The position numbers were made by a program, and so were the translations under genes. The notes under the pieces were generated by a model, which was not told the origin of the DNA, made no database searches, and saw nothing but the letters and a program-made list of their open reading frames with translations. A DNA stretch of 64,000 bases from Sphingosinicella ginsenosidimutans (lineage in GTDB: Bacteria; Pseudomonadota; Alphaproteobacteria; Sphingomonadales; Sphingomonadaceae). Positions within the stretch are counted from its first letter, which is position 1, and each line of letters begins with the position of its first letter. The stretch is from assembly GCF_007995055.1 (NCBI RefSeq), contig NZ_VOQQ01000001.1:992001-1056000 (forward strand), given 5' to 3'. Shown here in pieces: positions 34,582-43,966 of this stretch.

Positions 34582-35325
34582 TCAATCGCGGGCGACGCTC
34601 GCGGCATAGAGCGCGATCGCGGCGGCGTTCGACACGTTGAGGCTCTCGATCGCGCTGCTGATCGGCAGTCGCGCGAGCGTATCGCAATGGGCGCCGACAT
34701 TGGCGCGCAGCCCCTCGCCCTCCGCGCCCAGCACCAAGGCGACGCGCGGCGGCCCGAGCGCTTCGGCGATCGTTGCCTCCGCCTCTCCGGCAAGCCCAAT
34801 TCTCCAGAAGCCGGCCTCGGCGATCTCGTCGAGCGCGCGGGCGAGATTGACGACGCGCGCCCACGGCACCGTCTCCAGCGCTCCGCTCGCAGCCTTGGCG
34901 AGCGCGCCCGATTCGCCCGGCGCGTGCCGGTCCTGCGTCACGATGCCGAGCGCATCGAAGGCGGCGGCCGAACGCAGGATGGCGCCGACATTGTGCGGAT
35001 CGGTGACCTGGTCGAGCACAAGCAGCGGCCGCCCGTCCTCGGCCCGATCCAGCAAATCGGCGAGGAGGATATCATCGAGCCGCTCGACCTCGGCGACCAG
35101 CCCCTGGTGCGGCGCGTCCCTGGGCACCAGCCGGCCGAGATCAGCGACATCGGCGAAGGTGACCGGAATCTCCCTCGGGATTTCCAGCATGTCCGCCGCC
35201 TCGCGCGTCGCCCAGATGCGCACGAACCTGCGCTCAGGATTGGCGAGGGCGGCGGCGATGGCGTGGCGGCCCCACAGCCGGGGGCGGTTTTCGGGCTTGG
35301 AAGCCTGGCGGGCCTTGCGTCGCAT
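34582..35325 (-). CDS. rlmB: 23S rRNA (guanosine-2'-O)-methyltransferase RlmB
   Basis: A 247-residue SpoU/TrmH-family methyltransferase. The N-terminal substrate-binding domain starts PRLWGRHAIAAALANPERRF; the knotted methyltransferase domain shows motif 1 VTDPHNVGAILRSAA, motif 2 LVLGAEGEGL and motif 3 ISSAIESLNVSNAAAIAL. It methylates G2251 of 23S rRNA. I start at ATG 35323-35325 since upstream codons run into the tRNA-Tyr gene. It lies three bases from the ferredoxin stop, convergent. Confidence 0.93.
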   Translation of the reverse strand: MRRKARQASKPENRPRLWGRHAIAAALANPERRFVRIWATREAADMLEIPREIPVTFADVADLGRLVPRDAPHQGLVAEVERLDDILLADLLDRAEDGRPLLVLDQVTDPHNVGAILRSAAAFDALGIVTQDRHAPGESGALAKAASGALETVPWARVVNLARALDEIAEAGFWRIGLAGEAEATIAEALGPPRVALVLGAEGEGLRANVGAHCDTLARLPISSAIESLNVSNAAAIALYAASVARD

Positions 35326-35426
35326 CGCCCCGCATTGGCGCGCCGGCGCAAGACTGGCAAGCCGCGCCGCGTTGACAGGCCGCCCTGCTTTCGCCAATAG
35401 CGCGCTTCCCATATCGGAAGCCCTCT

Positions 35427-35513
35427 GGACAGGTGGCCGAGTGGTTAAAGGCAGCAGACTGTAAATCTGCCCGGGTTTCCCGTACGCTGGTTCGAATCCA
35501 GCCCTGTCCACCA
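35427..35513 (+). tRNA. tRNA-Tyr (anticodon GTA)
   Basis: A class II tRNA with acceptor arms GGACAGG and CCTGTCC, anticodon stem GCAGA/TCTGC around CTGTAAA (anticodon GTA at 35461-35463), a variable arm with CCCGGGTTTCCCG, T loop GGTTCGAATCC and an encoded CCA. No integrase lies near it. Confidence 0.97.
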
Positions 35514-35527
35514 TCCTTCGAGCCGAT

Positions 35528-36271
35528 ATGTGCGTCCTCGCCTTCGCCTGGCAGGCCCATCCCGAGTGGCGGCTCGTGGTCGCCGGCAATCGCGACGAGC
35601 TTCACGCCCGTCCCGCCGCCGCGCTCGCGCGATGGAGCGAGCGTCCCGACATCCTTGCCGGCCGCGACCTGCGCTCCGGCGGCACCTGGCTCGGCGTCTC
35701 GGAAAGCGGCCGCTTTGCCGTCGTCACCAATTTGCGCGGCTTCGGGCCGCCCATGGCCGATCGGGAATCGCGCGGCGCGCTGGTGACCGACATGCTGGAC
35801 GGCCATGAGCCCGAGCGGCTCGATTCCTTCAATCCGTTCAACCTGATCGCCGCAACCCGCGAGGAGGCGCTGTTCCTCACCAACCGGCCGGAGCCGGTCC
35901 GCGCGTCGCTCCCTCCCGGCCTCTACGGCCTTTCCAACGGCAGGCTCGACGAGCCATGGCCCAAGACCGTCCGGCTGAAGCAGCGCCTGCTCGACTGGAT
36001 CGTCGACGGCGCATCGGCGCCGGAGGCGCTGCTCGACGCGCTCGGCGAGGATCGGCTGCCGACGGCAGGGCTTGCGCCCGCGGCGGCGTCGGAGGTGCCG
36101 CAGGAGCCGGCGAACTCACCCATCTTCATCCGCAACCCGGTCTACGGAACCCGGTGCAGCACCGTCGTCGCAATCGCGATGGACGGACGCGGAACGATCA
36201 TCGAGCGGCGCTTCGACGCCGACGGCGCGACGACCGGGGACACCACGCTCGCCTTTGCCTGGCCGTCCTAG
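35528..36271 (+). CDS. NRDE-family protein (TANGO2-like)
   Basis: A 247-residue protein with the family's N-terminal Cys 2 (MCVLAFAW) and NRDE motif (AGNRDELHARP, Asn 21), plus GGTWLGVSESGRFAVVTNLR. It resembles N-terminal-nucleophile hydrolases, with Cys 2 as possible nucleophile; TANGO2 homologues have been linked to haem trafficking. Function is uncertain. It starts 14 bases after tRNA-Tyr and its stop overlaps the stop of the next gene by four bases. Confidence 0.9.
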   Translation: MCVLAFAWQAHPEWRLVVAGNRDELHARPAAALARWSERPDILAGRDLRSGGTWLGVSESGRFAVVTNLRGFGPPMADRESRGALVTDMLDGHEPERLDSFNPFNLIAATREEALFLTNRPEPVRASLPPGLYGLSNGRLDEPWPKTVRLKQRLLDWIVDGASAPEALLDALGEDRLPTAGLAPAAASEVPQEPANSPIFIRNPVYGTRCSTVVAIAMDGRGTIIERRFDADGATTGDTTLAFAWPS

Positions 36272-37182
36272 CGCTCGTTCAGGAAGGCGAGGATCGCGTT
36301 CACCGTCGCATCAGGCTGCTCCTCCATCAGCCAGTGGCCCGAATTGGCGATGACGAGCGGGCGCACGTTGCTGGCGACGAAGCCGATCTCGGTCGCGAGG
36401 ACGGCTCCGTAGGAGTGATCGCCCCCGATGGCGAGCACCGGCATTGCGAGCGGTCCCTGGGCAAGGAACGCCTGGTTGTCGGCCCCGTCCCGGTTGAAGG
36501 CCGCGAACTGCTCGAATGCGTCGTGAATCGCACGGGGCCGGGCATAGAGCGCGGCATAATGCTGCCGGGTCGCATCATCGATGCGGGACGGATCGGCCGA
36601 AAGATCGTTGTAGAAGCGATCGAGCAGGATCCGCTCGCGCCCGGCGACCAGGCGCTCGACATCCGGGCCGCGAAAATTGAAATGCCAGGTCTTCGGATTG
36701 CGATACTGGTCGTCCCAATGGCCGATGCCGGGCAAGGGCGCGTCCATCACCACCCAGCGCGTCACCCGGTCGCGATTTTCCGCGATGAAGGCATAGCCGA
36801 CCATGTTGCCGATATCGTGGGTGACGACCGCCAGGGGCCCATCCTGTCCGAGCGCGTGGAGCATGCGCGCCATGCCTTCGGCCTGGCTCTTTTTGTCGTA
36901 GCCATCGTCCGGATGGGAGGAGAGGCCCATGCCGCGCAGGTCCGGGACGATCACCGTGTGATCCGCCATCAGCCGGACGGCGAGCGGCTGCCACATGTCG
37001 CCGGTGTCGCCGAAACCGTGAAGAAGCAGGACGGCGGGTCCATGGCCGCCGACGCGCACGTGCAGGGTCGCGCCACCGACGTCCACGTCGCGGACCGAGA
37101 AGGCGGCTGGAAACGGGGCGACGCGGGCGGTGCAAGGCGCGGCGAAGGCGATCAGCATGGCGGCAAGGAGCAGACGAAGCAT
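36268..37182 (-). CDS. Exported alpha/beta hydrolase, epoxide hydrolase/dehalogenase-like
   Basis: A 304-residue hydrolase with a signal peptide (LRLLLAAMLIAFAAPCTA). The oxyanion segment is LLHGFGDTGDMW and the nucleophile elbow is VTHDIGNMVGY with Asp 123 in place of Ser, as in epoxide hydrolases and haloacid/haloalkane dehalogenases. Catalytic His is in NSGHWLMEE. Signal peptide plus Asp nucleophile suggests a periplasmic detoxifying hydrolase; the substrate is unknown. It diverges from kdpD. Confidence 0.85.
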   Translation of the reverse strand: MLRLLLAAMLIAFAAPCTARVAPFPAAFSVRDVDVGGATLHVRVGGHGPAVLLLHGFGDTGDMWQPLAVRLMADHTVIVPDLRGMGLSSHPDDGYDKKSQAEGMARMLHALGQDGPLAVVTHDIGNMVGYAFIAENRDRVTRWVVMDAPLPGIGHWDDQYRNPKTWHFNFRGPDVERLVAGRERILLDRFYNDLSADPSRIDDATRQHYAALYARPRAIHDAFEQFAAFNRDGADNQAFLAQGPLAMPVLAIGGDHSYGAVLATEIGFVASNVRPLVIANSGHWLMEEQPDATVNAILAFLNER

Positions 37183-37292
37183 CGCGAAAGTCTCCCGGAT
37201 CCTGAGCGCGGCGATTTAGCACGGACGCGCAACGACGTCGCGCGCCTTCTGGTCAATCGACAAAGGCGACGGATCGGCGCAGAGAGGGACGA

Positions 37293-39995
37293 GTGAACAG
37301 GCCCGACGATATCGACTCGCGCCCTTCGCCCGACGCCCGTCCGCGCGCGGCCGCGCAGCAGGGCCGCGGCCGGCTCAAGGTGTTTCTCGGCGCCGCGCCG
37401 GGGGTCGGCAAGACCTATGAGATGCTCCGCGAGGGCGCGAGCCGCCGCGCGGCCGGCGTGGACGCCGTCATCGGCATCGTCGAGACCCATGGCCAGGCCG
37501 AGACCGAGGCGCTGATCGGCGATCAGGAGATCGTCCCGCGCCGGGAAATCACCTATGAAGGCCGGGCGCTGACCGAGATGGACCTCGACGCCGTGCTCGC
37601 GCGTCGCCCCGCCCTGGTTCTCATCGACGATCTCGCCCACACCAATATCCCCGGCAGCCGCCATCCGAGGCGCTGGCAGGATGTCGACGAGTTGCTCGCC
37701 GCCGGGATCGACGTCTACGCGACGCTCAACATCCAGCATCTGGAAAGCCTGAACGACGTCATCACGAGCTTCACCAAGGTGCGTGTCGGCGAAACCGTCC
37801 CGGACACGGTGCTCGATCAGGCGGAGATCGAGGTCGTCGACATCCCGCCCGACGAGCTGATCGAGCGGCTGAAGGACGGCAAGGTCTATGTGCCGCACGA
37901 GGCCAGCCGCGCGCTCGCCCATTTCTTCTCCAGGTCGACCCTTTCGGCGCTGCGCGAACTGGCGCTGCGCCGCGCCGCACAGGCCGCCGACGAACAGATG
38001 CTGGACGATGTCGAGGCCAATGCGCTGGCGGGCACCTGGGCCGCGGGGGAGCGGGTGCTGGTGGCGGTCAGCGAGCTGCCCGGCGCAGACGGGCTGGTCC
38101 GCGCGACGAAGCGCCTCGCGGATGCGCTCCGCGCGCCCTGGACGGCCGTCCATATCGAGACGCCGCGCGCGCGCGCGTTCACCGACGAGGAGCGCCAGCG
38201 AGTCGCCGCCGTTCTTCAGCTCGCCCGCCAGCTCGGCGGACGGGTCTCCTCGCTGTCCGCGCCCTCGGTGATCGAAGGCGTGAAAAGGTTTGCCGAAGAC
38301 AATCGCACGACCCAGATCGTGGTCGGCAAATCGGCGCGCTCGCGCTGGTTCGAGCTTCGCCACGGCTCCGTGGTCGATCGCCTGGTCCGCGAGACCCCGG
38401 GTGTCGCCGTCCACGTCCTGCCGCTCGACGAGCCGGCGGACCGCGAACCGCGGCCGGCGGGGCCGAGGCGCGGCAGCGGCTGGGGCCGCCCCGCCGGCTA
38501 TCTCGTCTCCGCGCTCGCCGTGGCGCTGATCACCTTGCTCGGCACGACGATCTACGCGCTCGGCCACATCACCAATATCGGGATGCTTTATCTGATTCCG
38601 GTGATGCTCGCCGCGACCCGCTATGGCGTGCGGACCGGGATCGCGACCGGCCTGCTCTCATCGCTCTTCTACAATTTCTTCTTCATCCCGCCGCTGCACA
38701 CCTTCACCATCCGGGATCCGGCGAACCTCATCACGGTGCTCGTGCTGATCGGCGTCGCGGTGGTCGCGAGCCAGCTGGCCGAACGGGTTCGCGCGCAGGC
38801 CGATCTTTCACGCAAGAGCGCGCGCCAGAATTCGGCGCTTGCCGGCTTTGCGCGCACCCTGACCGGCATCAGCTCGGGGACGGAGCTTGGCCAGACTCTG
38901 TGCGGCGAAGTATCGCGTCTGCTCGATGTCGATACGGTTCTCCTGCTCCCCGGCGCGGACGGCCTGAAGCTCGCCGCAGCCGTGCCGCCGGAAGACCGGC
39001 TCGGCACGATCGAGGAGGCCGCCTCGCAATGGGCGTTCGATCACGGACAGCCGGCCGGCCTCGGCTCCGACACGCTGACCGCGTCGGACTGGCTGTTCCA
39101 TCCGCTGCGGGCGGGCGGGAAATCGCTCGGCGTCTTCGGCCTGGCGCGCGCGGAGGGCGGCGCGGCGATTCGCTCCGATCAGCTCCCCTTGCTGCTCAGC
39201 CTGCTCGACCAGGCGGCGCTGGCGCTGGAGCGGATCGGGCTCGAGGGAGAGATGGCCAGCGTCGCCCGGCTGAAGGAGCGCGACCGGCTGCGCGCCGCGC
39301 TGCTCGCCTCGGTCAGCCACGATCTCAAATCACCGCTCGCGAAGATCGTGAGCGTGACGGGCGCGCTGAAGGAGAAGGAGGCCGATCCGGCGCTGGTCGC
39401 CGCGCTCCAGGCGCAAAGCGCGCGGCTCGACCGCTTTGTCGCGAACCTGCGCGACATGGCTCGAATGGAAAGCGGCGCGCTGACGCTGGCGCGCGCGCCG
39501 GTCGACCTCGCCGACGCCGTGGCGAGCGCCGCGCACACGCTGAAGAAAGCGCTCGCGGGCCACAAGATCACCCTCGATCTGTCGCCCGAGCTGCCGCTCG
39601 TCGCCGTCGATCCGCCATTGTTCCAGCGCTGCCTCATCAATCTGATCGAAAATGCCGCCCGAAATGCCGATCCGGACACGCCGATCGCGATCGTCGCGAG
39701 CCGCCACAGCGACGGGCTCGACCTGTCGGTGATCGATCAGGGCCCCGGACTGCCGCCGGGCGGCGGGGCGGCGCTGTTCGAGCCGCTTGGCCGCGCCGGA
39801 TCGGGCCGCAAGGGCAGCGGGGGCCTCGGCCTCGCCATCGTCAAGGGCTTCGCCGAGGAAATGGGCCTTTCCGTCGCTGCGAGCGAGCGCGAGGATCCGC
39901 GCGGGACGATCGTCACCATCGGCTTTCCCGAAGCCGCGCTGATCAGGCGGACGGGCGGGGCCGCGGCGCCAGGCGAAGCACCAGAAAGCCGGTAA
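37293..39995 (+). CDS. kdpD: KdpD-type sensor histidine kinase
   Basis: A 900-residue kinase of full family length. N-terminal KdpD domain with Walker A-like GAAPGVGKTYEM (from residue 33), a USP-like domain (about 250-370), four membrane segments (about 400-500), a GAF-like region, then the histidine kinase: His 676 in ASVSHDLKSPLAK, N box INLIENAARNA, and lid GSGGLGLAIVKGF. All catalytic motifs are present. It senses K+ or turgor stress and phosphorylates KdpE. Neither kdpE nor kdpFABC is in this window. Start is GTG 37293 with AGAGAGGGA upstream. Its 3' end overlaps nhaA by 53 bases. Confidence 0.93.
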   Translation: MNRPDDIDSRPSPDARPRAAAQQGRGRLKVFLGAAPGVGKTYEMLREGASRRAAGVDAVIGIVETHGQAETEALIGDQEIVPRREITYEGRALTEMDLDAVLARRPALVLIDDLAHTNIPGSRHPRRWQDVDELLAAGIDVYATLNIQHLESLNDVITSFTKVRVGETVPDTVLDQAEIEVVDIPPDELIERLKDGKVYVPHEASRALAHFFSRSTLSALRELALRRAAQAADEQMLDDVEANALAGTWAAGERVLVAVSELPGADGLVRATKRLADALRAPWTAVHIETPRARAFTDEERQRVAAVLQLARQLGGRVSSLSAPSVIEGVKRFAEDNRTTQIVVGKSARSRWFELRHGSVVDRLVRETPGVAVHVLPLDEPADREPRPAGPRRGSGWGRPAGYLVSALAVALITLLGTTIYALGHITNIGMLYLIPVMLAATRYGVRTGIATGLLSSLFYNFFFIPPLHTFTIRDPANLITVLVLIGVAVVASQLAERVRAQADLSRKSARQNSALAGFARTLTGISSGTELGQTLCGEVSRLLDVDTVLLLPGADGLKLAAAVPPEDRLGTIEEAASQWAFDHGQPAGLGSDTLTASDWLFHPLRAGGKSLGVFGLARAEGGAAIRSDQLPLLLSLLDQAALALERIGLEGEMASVARLKERDRLRAALLASVSHDLKSPLAKIVSVTGALKEKEADPALVAALQAQSARLDRFVANLRDMARMESGALTLARAPVDLADAVASAAHTLKKALAGHKITLDLSPELPLVAVDPPLFQRCLINLIENAARNADPDTPIAIVASRHSDGLDLSVIDQGPGLPPGGGAALFEPLGRAGSGRKGSGGLGLAIVKGFAEEMGLSVAASEREDPRGTIVTIGFPEAALIRRTGGAAAPGEAPESR

Positions 39996-41118
39996 CGGCG
40001 GAGAGCAGGGAACCGGCAAGGATGCCGATCTTGGCGGTCTCGGCGAGGTCGGGCCGATCCGGAAAGGCGAGGGCGCCGATGAACAGGCTCATCGTGAAGC
40101 CGATGCCGCACAGCAAGGCGACGCCGTAGACCTGGAGCCACGACGCCTCCGACGGCCGCGGGGCGATGCGAAGGGCGACCGCCGCGCGCACCGCGCCGAA
40201 AATCCCGACCTGCTTGCCGAGGAACAGGCCCGCGGCGATGGCGAGCGGCAGTGGCGCGAACAGGCTGCCAAGGCCGAGCCCCGTGAGCGACACGCCGGCA
40301 TTGGCGAAGCCGAACAGGGGAACGATCCCGAACGCGACCCAGGGGGCCAGCTGATGTTCCAGCCGGTGGAGCGGCGAGCTTTCCTCGTCGGTCGCGATCG
40401 GCACGGTGGCGGCTGCGATCACCCCGGCGACGGTCGCATGAACGCCGGAAACCAGCATCGCGTACCACAGGAGGACCGCGCCGATCGCGAACGGCCACAG
40501 CCGCCTGACGCCCGCGCGCCCCATCGCATACATCGCCGCCGCGATGACCGCCGCTGCGGCGAGCGCGGCCCAATCGAGCCGTGCGGTATAGGCGATCGCG
40601 ATGATCGCGACGGCGCCGAGATCGTCGGCGATCGACACGCTCGTCAGGAACAGCTTGAGGCTCGCCGGCGCGCGGCGGCCGAGCAGCGCGAGGACTCCGA
40701 TCGCAAAGGCGATATCGGTCGCCGCCGGGATCGCCCAGCCGCGAATGAGATCGCCGGAACCCGCGACCGCGATATAGACGATGGCCGGCAGCGCCATGCC
40801 GACGGCGGCAGCGATCAGCGGCAGACGACGGCTCGCCGGATCGCGCAGATTGCCCTCCAGCCACTCGCGCTTGATCTCCAGCCCGACGAGCAGGAAGAAG
40901 ACCGCCATCAGGCCGTCATTCACCCAGAAGTGCAGATCGGTCGGCCCATGGATGGGAAGCGTTCCGGCTGGAAGATGCAGGAGGTGGCGATAGGCATCGC
41001 CCCACCCGCCATTGGCGACGATCAGCGCCAGCGCCGCCGCGCCGATCAGCAGCAATCCCCCCGCCGCCTCGCTGGCGAAGAAGTGACGCAGGGCCGAGGC
41101 GTGTCCTGTATCGTCCAT
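39943..41118 (-). CDS. nhaA: Na+/H+ antiporter NhaA
   Basis: A 391-residue antiporter with about 12 membrane segments. The family marks are HFWVNDGLMAVFFLLVGLEI near residue 65 and the transport Asp pair in VSIADDLGAVAI; GIGFTMSLFIGALAF near the C-terminus is also standard. It expels Na+ in exchange for H+. It converges with kdpD with a 53-base overlap of coding ends, and diverges from a DsbA-family gene. Confidence 0.96.
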   Translation of the reverse strand: MDDTGHASALRHFFASEAAGGLLLIGAAALALIVANGGWGDAYRHLLHLPAGTLPIHGPTDLHFWVNDGLMAVFFLLVGLEIKREWLEGNLRDPASRRLPLIAAAVGMALPAIVYIAVAGSGDLIRGWAIPAATDIAFAIGVLALLGRRAPASLKLFLTSVSIADDLGAVAIIAIAYTARLDWAALAAAAVIAAAMYAMGRAGVRRLWPFAIGAVLLWYAMLVSGVHATVAGVIAAATVPIATDEESSPLHRLEHQLAPWVAFGIVPLFGFANAGVSLTGLGLGSLFAPLPLAIAAGLFLGKQVGIFGAVRAAVALRIAPRPSEASWLQVYGVALLCGIGFTMSLFIGALAFPDRPDLAETAKIGILAGSLLSAVTGFLVLRLAPRPRPSA

Positions 41119-41216
41119 CTCGGCGTCATGCCGGCCGCGGTGGGCTGCCGCAAGCCCGGCCCTTCCCTAGGCGGCCGCCGCCGCCCATATCGGGCGCGAC
41201 CAATGAGGAGATGGCC

Positions 41217-41870
41217 ATGTCGCGCCCGATGCGGATCGATTTCGTTTCAGACGTTTCCTGCCCCTGGTGCGTGATCGGGTTGAAAGGCCTGGAAGAAGCC
41301 CTGGCGCGGACCGGGGACCTGATCGAGGCCGACATCCATTTCCAGCCGTTCGAGCTCAATCCCGACATGGCGCCGGAAGGCGAGAACGGCGCCGAGCATA
41401 TCGCCCGCAAATACGGCGCCACCCCCGAGCAGATGGCCGCAAACCGCGAGGTGATCCGCGAGCGCGCCGCCTCCGTCGGCTTCGTGATGGCGCGCGGGCC
41501 GGAGAGTCGCATCTACAACACGTTCGATGCCCACCGGCTGCTCCACTGGGCGGAGACGCAAGGCAGGCAGGCCGCGCTCAAGCACGCCTTGTTCGAGGCC
41601 TATTTCACCAATGACGAAAATCCGTCCGACCGCGCGGTGCTGGTCAAAGCGGCCGAAAAGGCCGGGCTCGACGCGAAGGCGGCCGGCGAGGTGCTCGACC
41701 AGGGCCTCTATGCCGCCGAGGTCCGCGCGGCCGAGCAGCTCTGGCGATCGCGCGGGATCAACGCGGTTCCGGCGGTGATCATCGATGGGCGCTACCTCCT
41801 CTCCGGCGGGCAACCGCCCGAGGCGTTCGAACAGGCGCTGCGCCGGATCGCGAGCGAGCCTGTCGCCTAA
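41217..41870 (+). CDS. DsbA-family oxidoreductase (FrnE-like)
   Basis: A 217-residue cytosolic thioredoxin-fold protein with CPWC in DFVSDVSCPWCVIGL and the FrnE pattern FQPFELNPDMAPEG; the cis-Pro is in INAVPAVIIDG. There is no signal peptide, so it is not a periplasmic DsbA. FrnE proteins act as disulfide isomerases in polyketide synthesis and stress. ATG 41217 is chosen because GAGGAG (41205-41210) lies six bases before it; ATG 41211 directly abuts the site. Confidence 0.88.
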   Translation: MSRPMRIDFVSDVSCPWCVIGLKGLEEALARTGDLIEADIHFQPFELNPDMAPEGENGAEHIARKYGATPEQMAANREVIRERAASVGFVMARGPESRIYNTFDAHRLLHWAETQGRQAALKHALFEAYFTNDENPSDRAVLVKAAEKAGLDAKAAGEVLDQGLYAAEVRAAEQLWRSRGINAVPAVIIDGRYLLSGGQPPEAFEQALRRIASEPVA

Positions 41871-41950
41871 GCCATTCTGCCAATTCGACTCTTCCAAACC
41901 CGGCCGGCGGTGCTAGGACAGCCGCCATGCCGGATGACGAGGAGGATCGC

Positions 41951-43930
41951 ATGAAGGCCCTGGCCGCGTGGATATTCGCTTTGGCTGGACTGGCCGCATC
42001 GGCCACGGCCAATGCCCAGCCCCGGCCCGCTTACGATCCGGCCGCCTTGTTCGCGCCCTTCGACATGGGCCAGGCGGTGAACCAGTATCGCTCGTCCAAC
42101 GGCCTTCCCGGCCCCGCTTACTGGCAGAACCGCGCGGATTACGAGATCCATGCGAGCATCGACGAGCATGGCAACGGCCACGGCCCTGTGCTCACCGGCA
42201 GCGAGATCGTCACCTACACCAACAACAGCCCGGATGCGCTCGATTCGCTCTGGGTCCAGCTCGACCAGAATCTCTACCGCGAGAACAGCCGCGGCGCCTT
42301 TGCGAACGGCCGGCCGCAGCAAGGGACGAGCGAAGGCTATGTCCTCGATTCGGTGGAGATCGAGCAGGATGGCCATTTCGTCGCCGCGAACCACGTCGTC
42401 ACCGATACGCGGATGCGCGTCGATCTCCCCGCCTTGCTCGCCGGGCATGGCCAGAAAGTGCGGATGCGCATCGCCTGGCACTTCACGATCCCCGGCGAAT
42501 GGGGCGGGCGCATGGCCTGGGGCAATGCACAGGCCGGGCCGATCTACGATCTTGCCCAATGGTATCCGCGCATGGCCGTCTATGACGACATTCGCGGCTG
42601 GGACACGCTCCCCTACCTCGCCCAGGAATTCTATCTGGAATATGGCGATTTCGACTATTTCGTGACGGTGCCGGCCGACATGCTCGTCGCCGGATCGGGC
42701 GAACTGGTGAACGAGGCGGAGGTGCTGACCGCCGAGCAGCGCCGCCGGCTCGAACAGGCCCGCCACAGCGACGCGACGGTGATGATCCGGTCCCCGCAGG
42801 AGATCGGCGATCCCGCATCGCGGCCCCGCCAGGGCGGCCAGCTCACCTGGCATTTCCGGATGCAGAACACGCGCGACGTCGCGTTCAGCGCGAGCCGCGT
42901 CTTCGCCTGGGACGCGGCACGGATCAACCTCCCCGGCGGGCGCAGCTCGCTCGCCATGTCCTTCTATCCGGCCGAAAGCCAGGGCAATGATCGCTGGGGC
43001 CGATCGACCGAATATATGAAGGACGCGGTCGAACAATTCTCGCGCCGCTGGTTCCCCTATCCCTGGCCGGCGGCGATCAACATCGCGGGCCCGGCGACCG
43101 GCATGGAATATCCCGGCATCGTCTTCGACGGCATCGACGATGCCGGCAAGACCCTGTTCTGGATCAGCGCGCACGAGATCGGGCACAGCTGGTTCCCGAT
43201 GATCGTCGGCTTCGACGAACGCCGCCATGCCTGGATGGACGAAGGCTTCAACACCTTCATCGACGTCTATGAGAGCGACGATTTCAACCATGGCGAATAT
43301 GCGCCCAAGCGTGACGGCGAATATGCGCCGCACGGGGGCAATCCGGTGGACGAGATCCTGCCCATCCTCGCCGATCCCTCAGCGCCCCCGATCCTCTCGC
43401 GCGCCGACACGGTGATCGAGCGCTGGCGCCATCCGGTCACCTATTTCAAGTCGGCGCTCGGCCTCGTGCTGCTTCGCGAAGAAATCCTCGGACCGGATCG
43501 GTTCGATCGCGCCTTCCGCCGCTTCATCGCCGAATGGGCGTTCAAGCATCCCAAGCCAGCCGATTTCTTCCGCGCGATGGAAAGCGGCGCGGGCGAGGAT
43601 CTGAGCTGGTGGTGGCGCGGCTGGTACGCGAACAACTGGCAGCTCGATCTCGCGGTGGACCGGATCGCGCCGGCCGAGGGCGGCGGCACCGAGATCGTGG
43701 TCGCAAGCCACGACCGGCTGGTGATGCCGGCGACGCTTCGGGTCAGCTTCGCCGACGGCAGCCGCCGCGACTATCGACTGCCGGCCGAAAGCTGGATCCG
43801 CAACGTCTCGACCAGCCTGTTCATCCCCGCCGGCCAGACCGTGACGCGGGCCGAGATCGATCCGGACCACCGGCTCCCCGATCGCGACCGCGCGAACAAT
43901 GCACGGACGGCCTCCGCCGCGGCCGGCTGA
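41951..43930 (+). CDS. M1-family metallopeptidase
   Basis: A 659-residue exported peptidase. Signal peptide residues 1-20 (AWIFALAGLAASATANA), then an M1 N-terminal beta domain, and the catalytic domain with zinc site HEIGH (His 408, His 412) and Glu 431 in DEGFNTF. The exopeptidase GxMEN motif is degenerate (reading PATGMEYPG), so it may be an M1-like protease with altered specificity, as in a known bacterial subgroup. ATG 41951 has GGAGG five bases upstream; an earlier ATG (41927) lacks this. Function: peptide turnover in the periplasm or outside the cell. Confidence 0.9.
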   Translation: MKALAAWIFALAGLAASATANAQPRPAYDPAALFAPFDMGQAVNQYRSSNGLPGPAYWQNRADYEIHASIDEHGNGHGPVLTGSEIVTYTNNSPDALDSLWVQLDQNLYRENSRGAFANGRPQQGTSEGYVLDSVEIEQDGHFVAANHVVTDTRMRVDLPALLAGHGQKVRMRIAWHFTIPGEWGGRMAWGNAQAGPIYDLAQWYPRMAVYDDIRGWDTLPYLAQEFYLEYGDFDYFVTVPADMLVAGSGELVNEAEVLTAEQRRRLEQARHSDATVMIRSPQEIGDPASRPRQGGQLTWHFRMQNTRDVAFSASRVFAWDAARINLPGGRSSLAMSFYPAESQGNDRWGRSTEYMKDAVEQFSRRWFPYPWPAAINIAGPATGMEYPGIVFDGIDDAGKTLFWISAHEIGHSWFPMIVGFDERRHAWMDEGFNTFIDVYESDDFNHGEYAPKRDGEYAPHGGNPVDEILPILADPSAPPILSRADTVIERWRHPVTYFKSALGLVLLREEILGPDRFDRAFRRFIAEWAFKHPKPADFFRAMESGAGEDLSWWWRGWYANNWQLDLAVDRIAPAEGGGTEIVVASHDRLVMPATLRVSFADGSRRDYRLPAESWIRNVSTSLFIPAGQTVTRAEIDPDHRLPDRDRANNARTASAAAG

Positions 43931-43966
43931 GCTTGCCCCCATGGTCGCTGCGCCTAGATTGGGCGC

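Noticed and set aside
35427..35513. tRNA-Tyr as a second integration site
   Set aside because: No repeat of its 3' end and no integrase were seen nearby.
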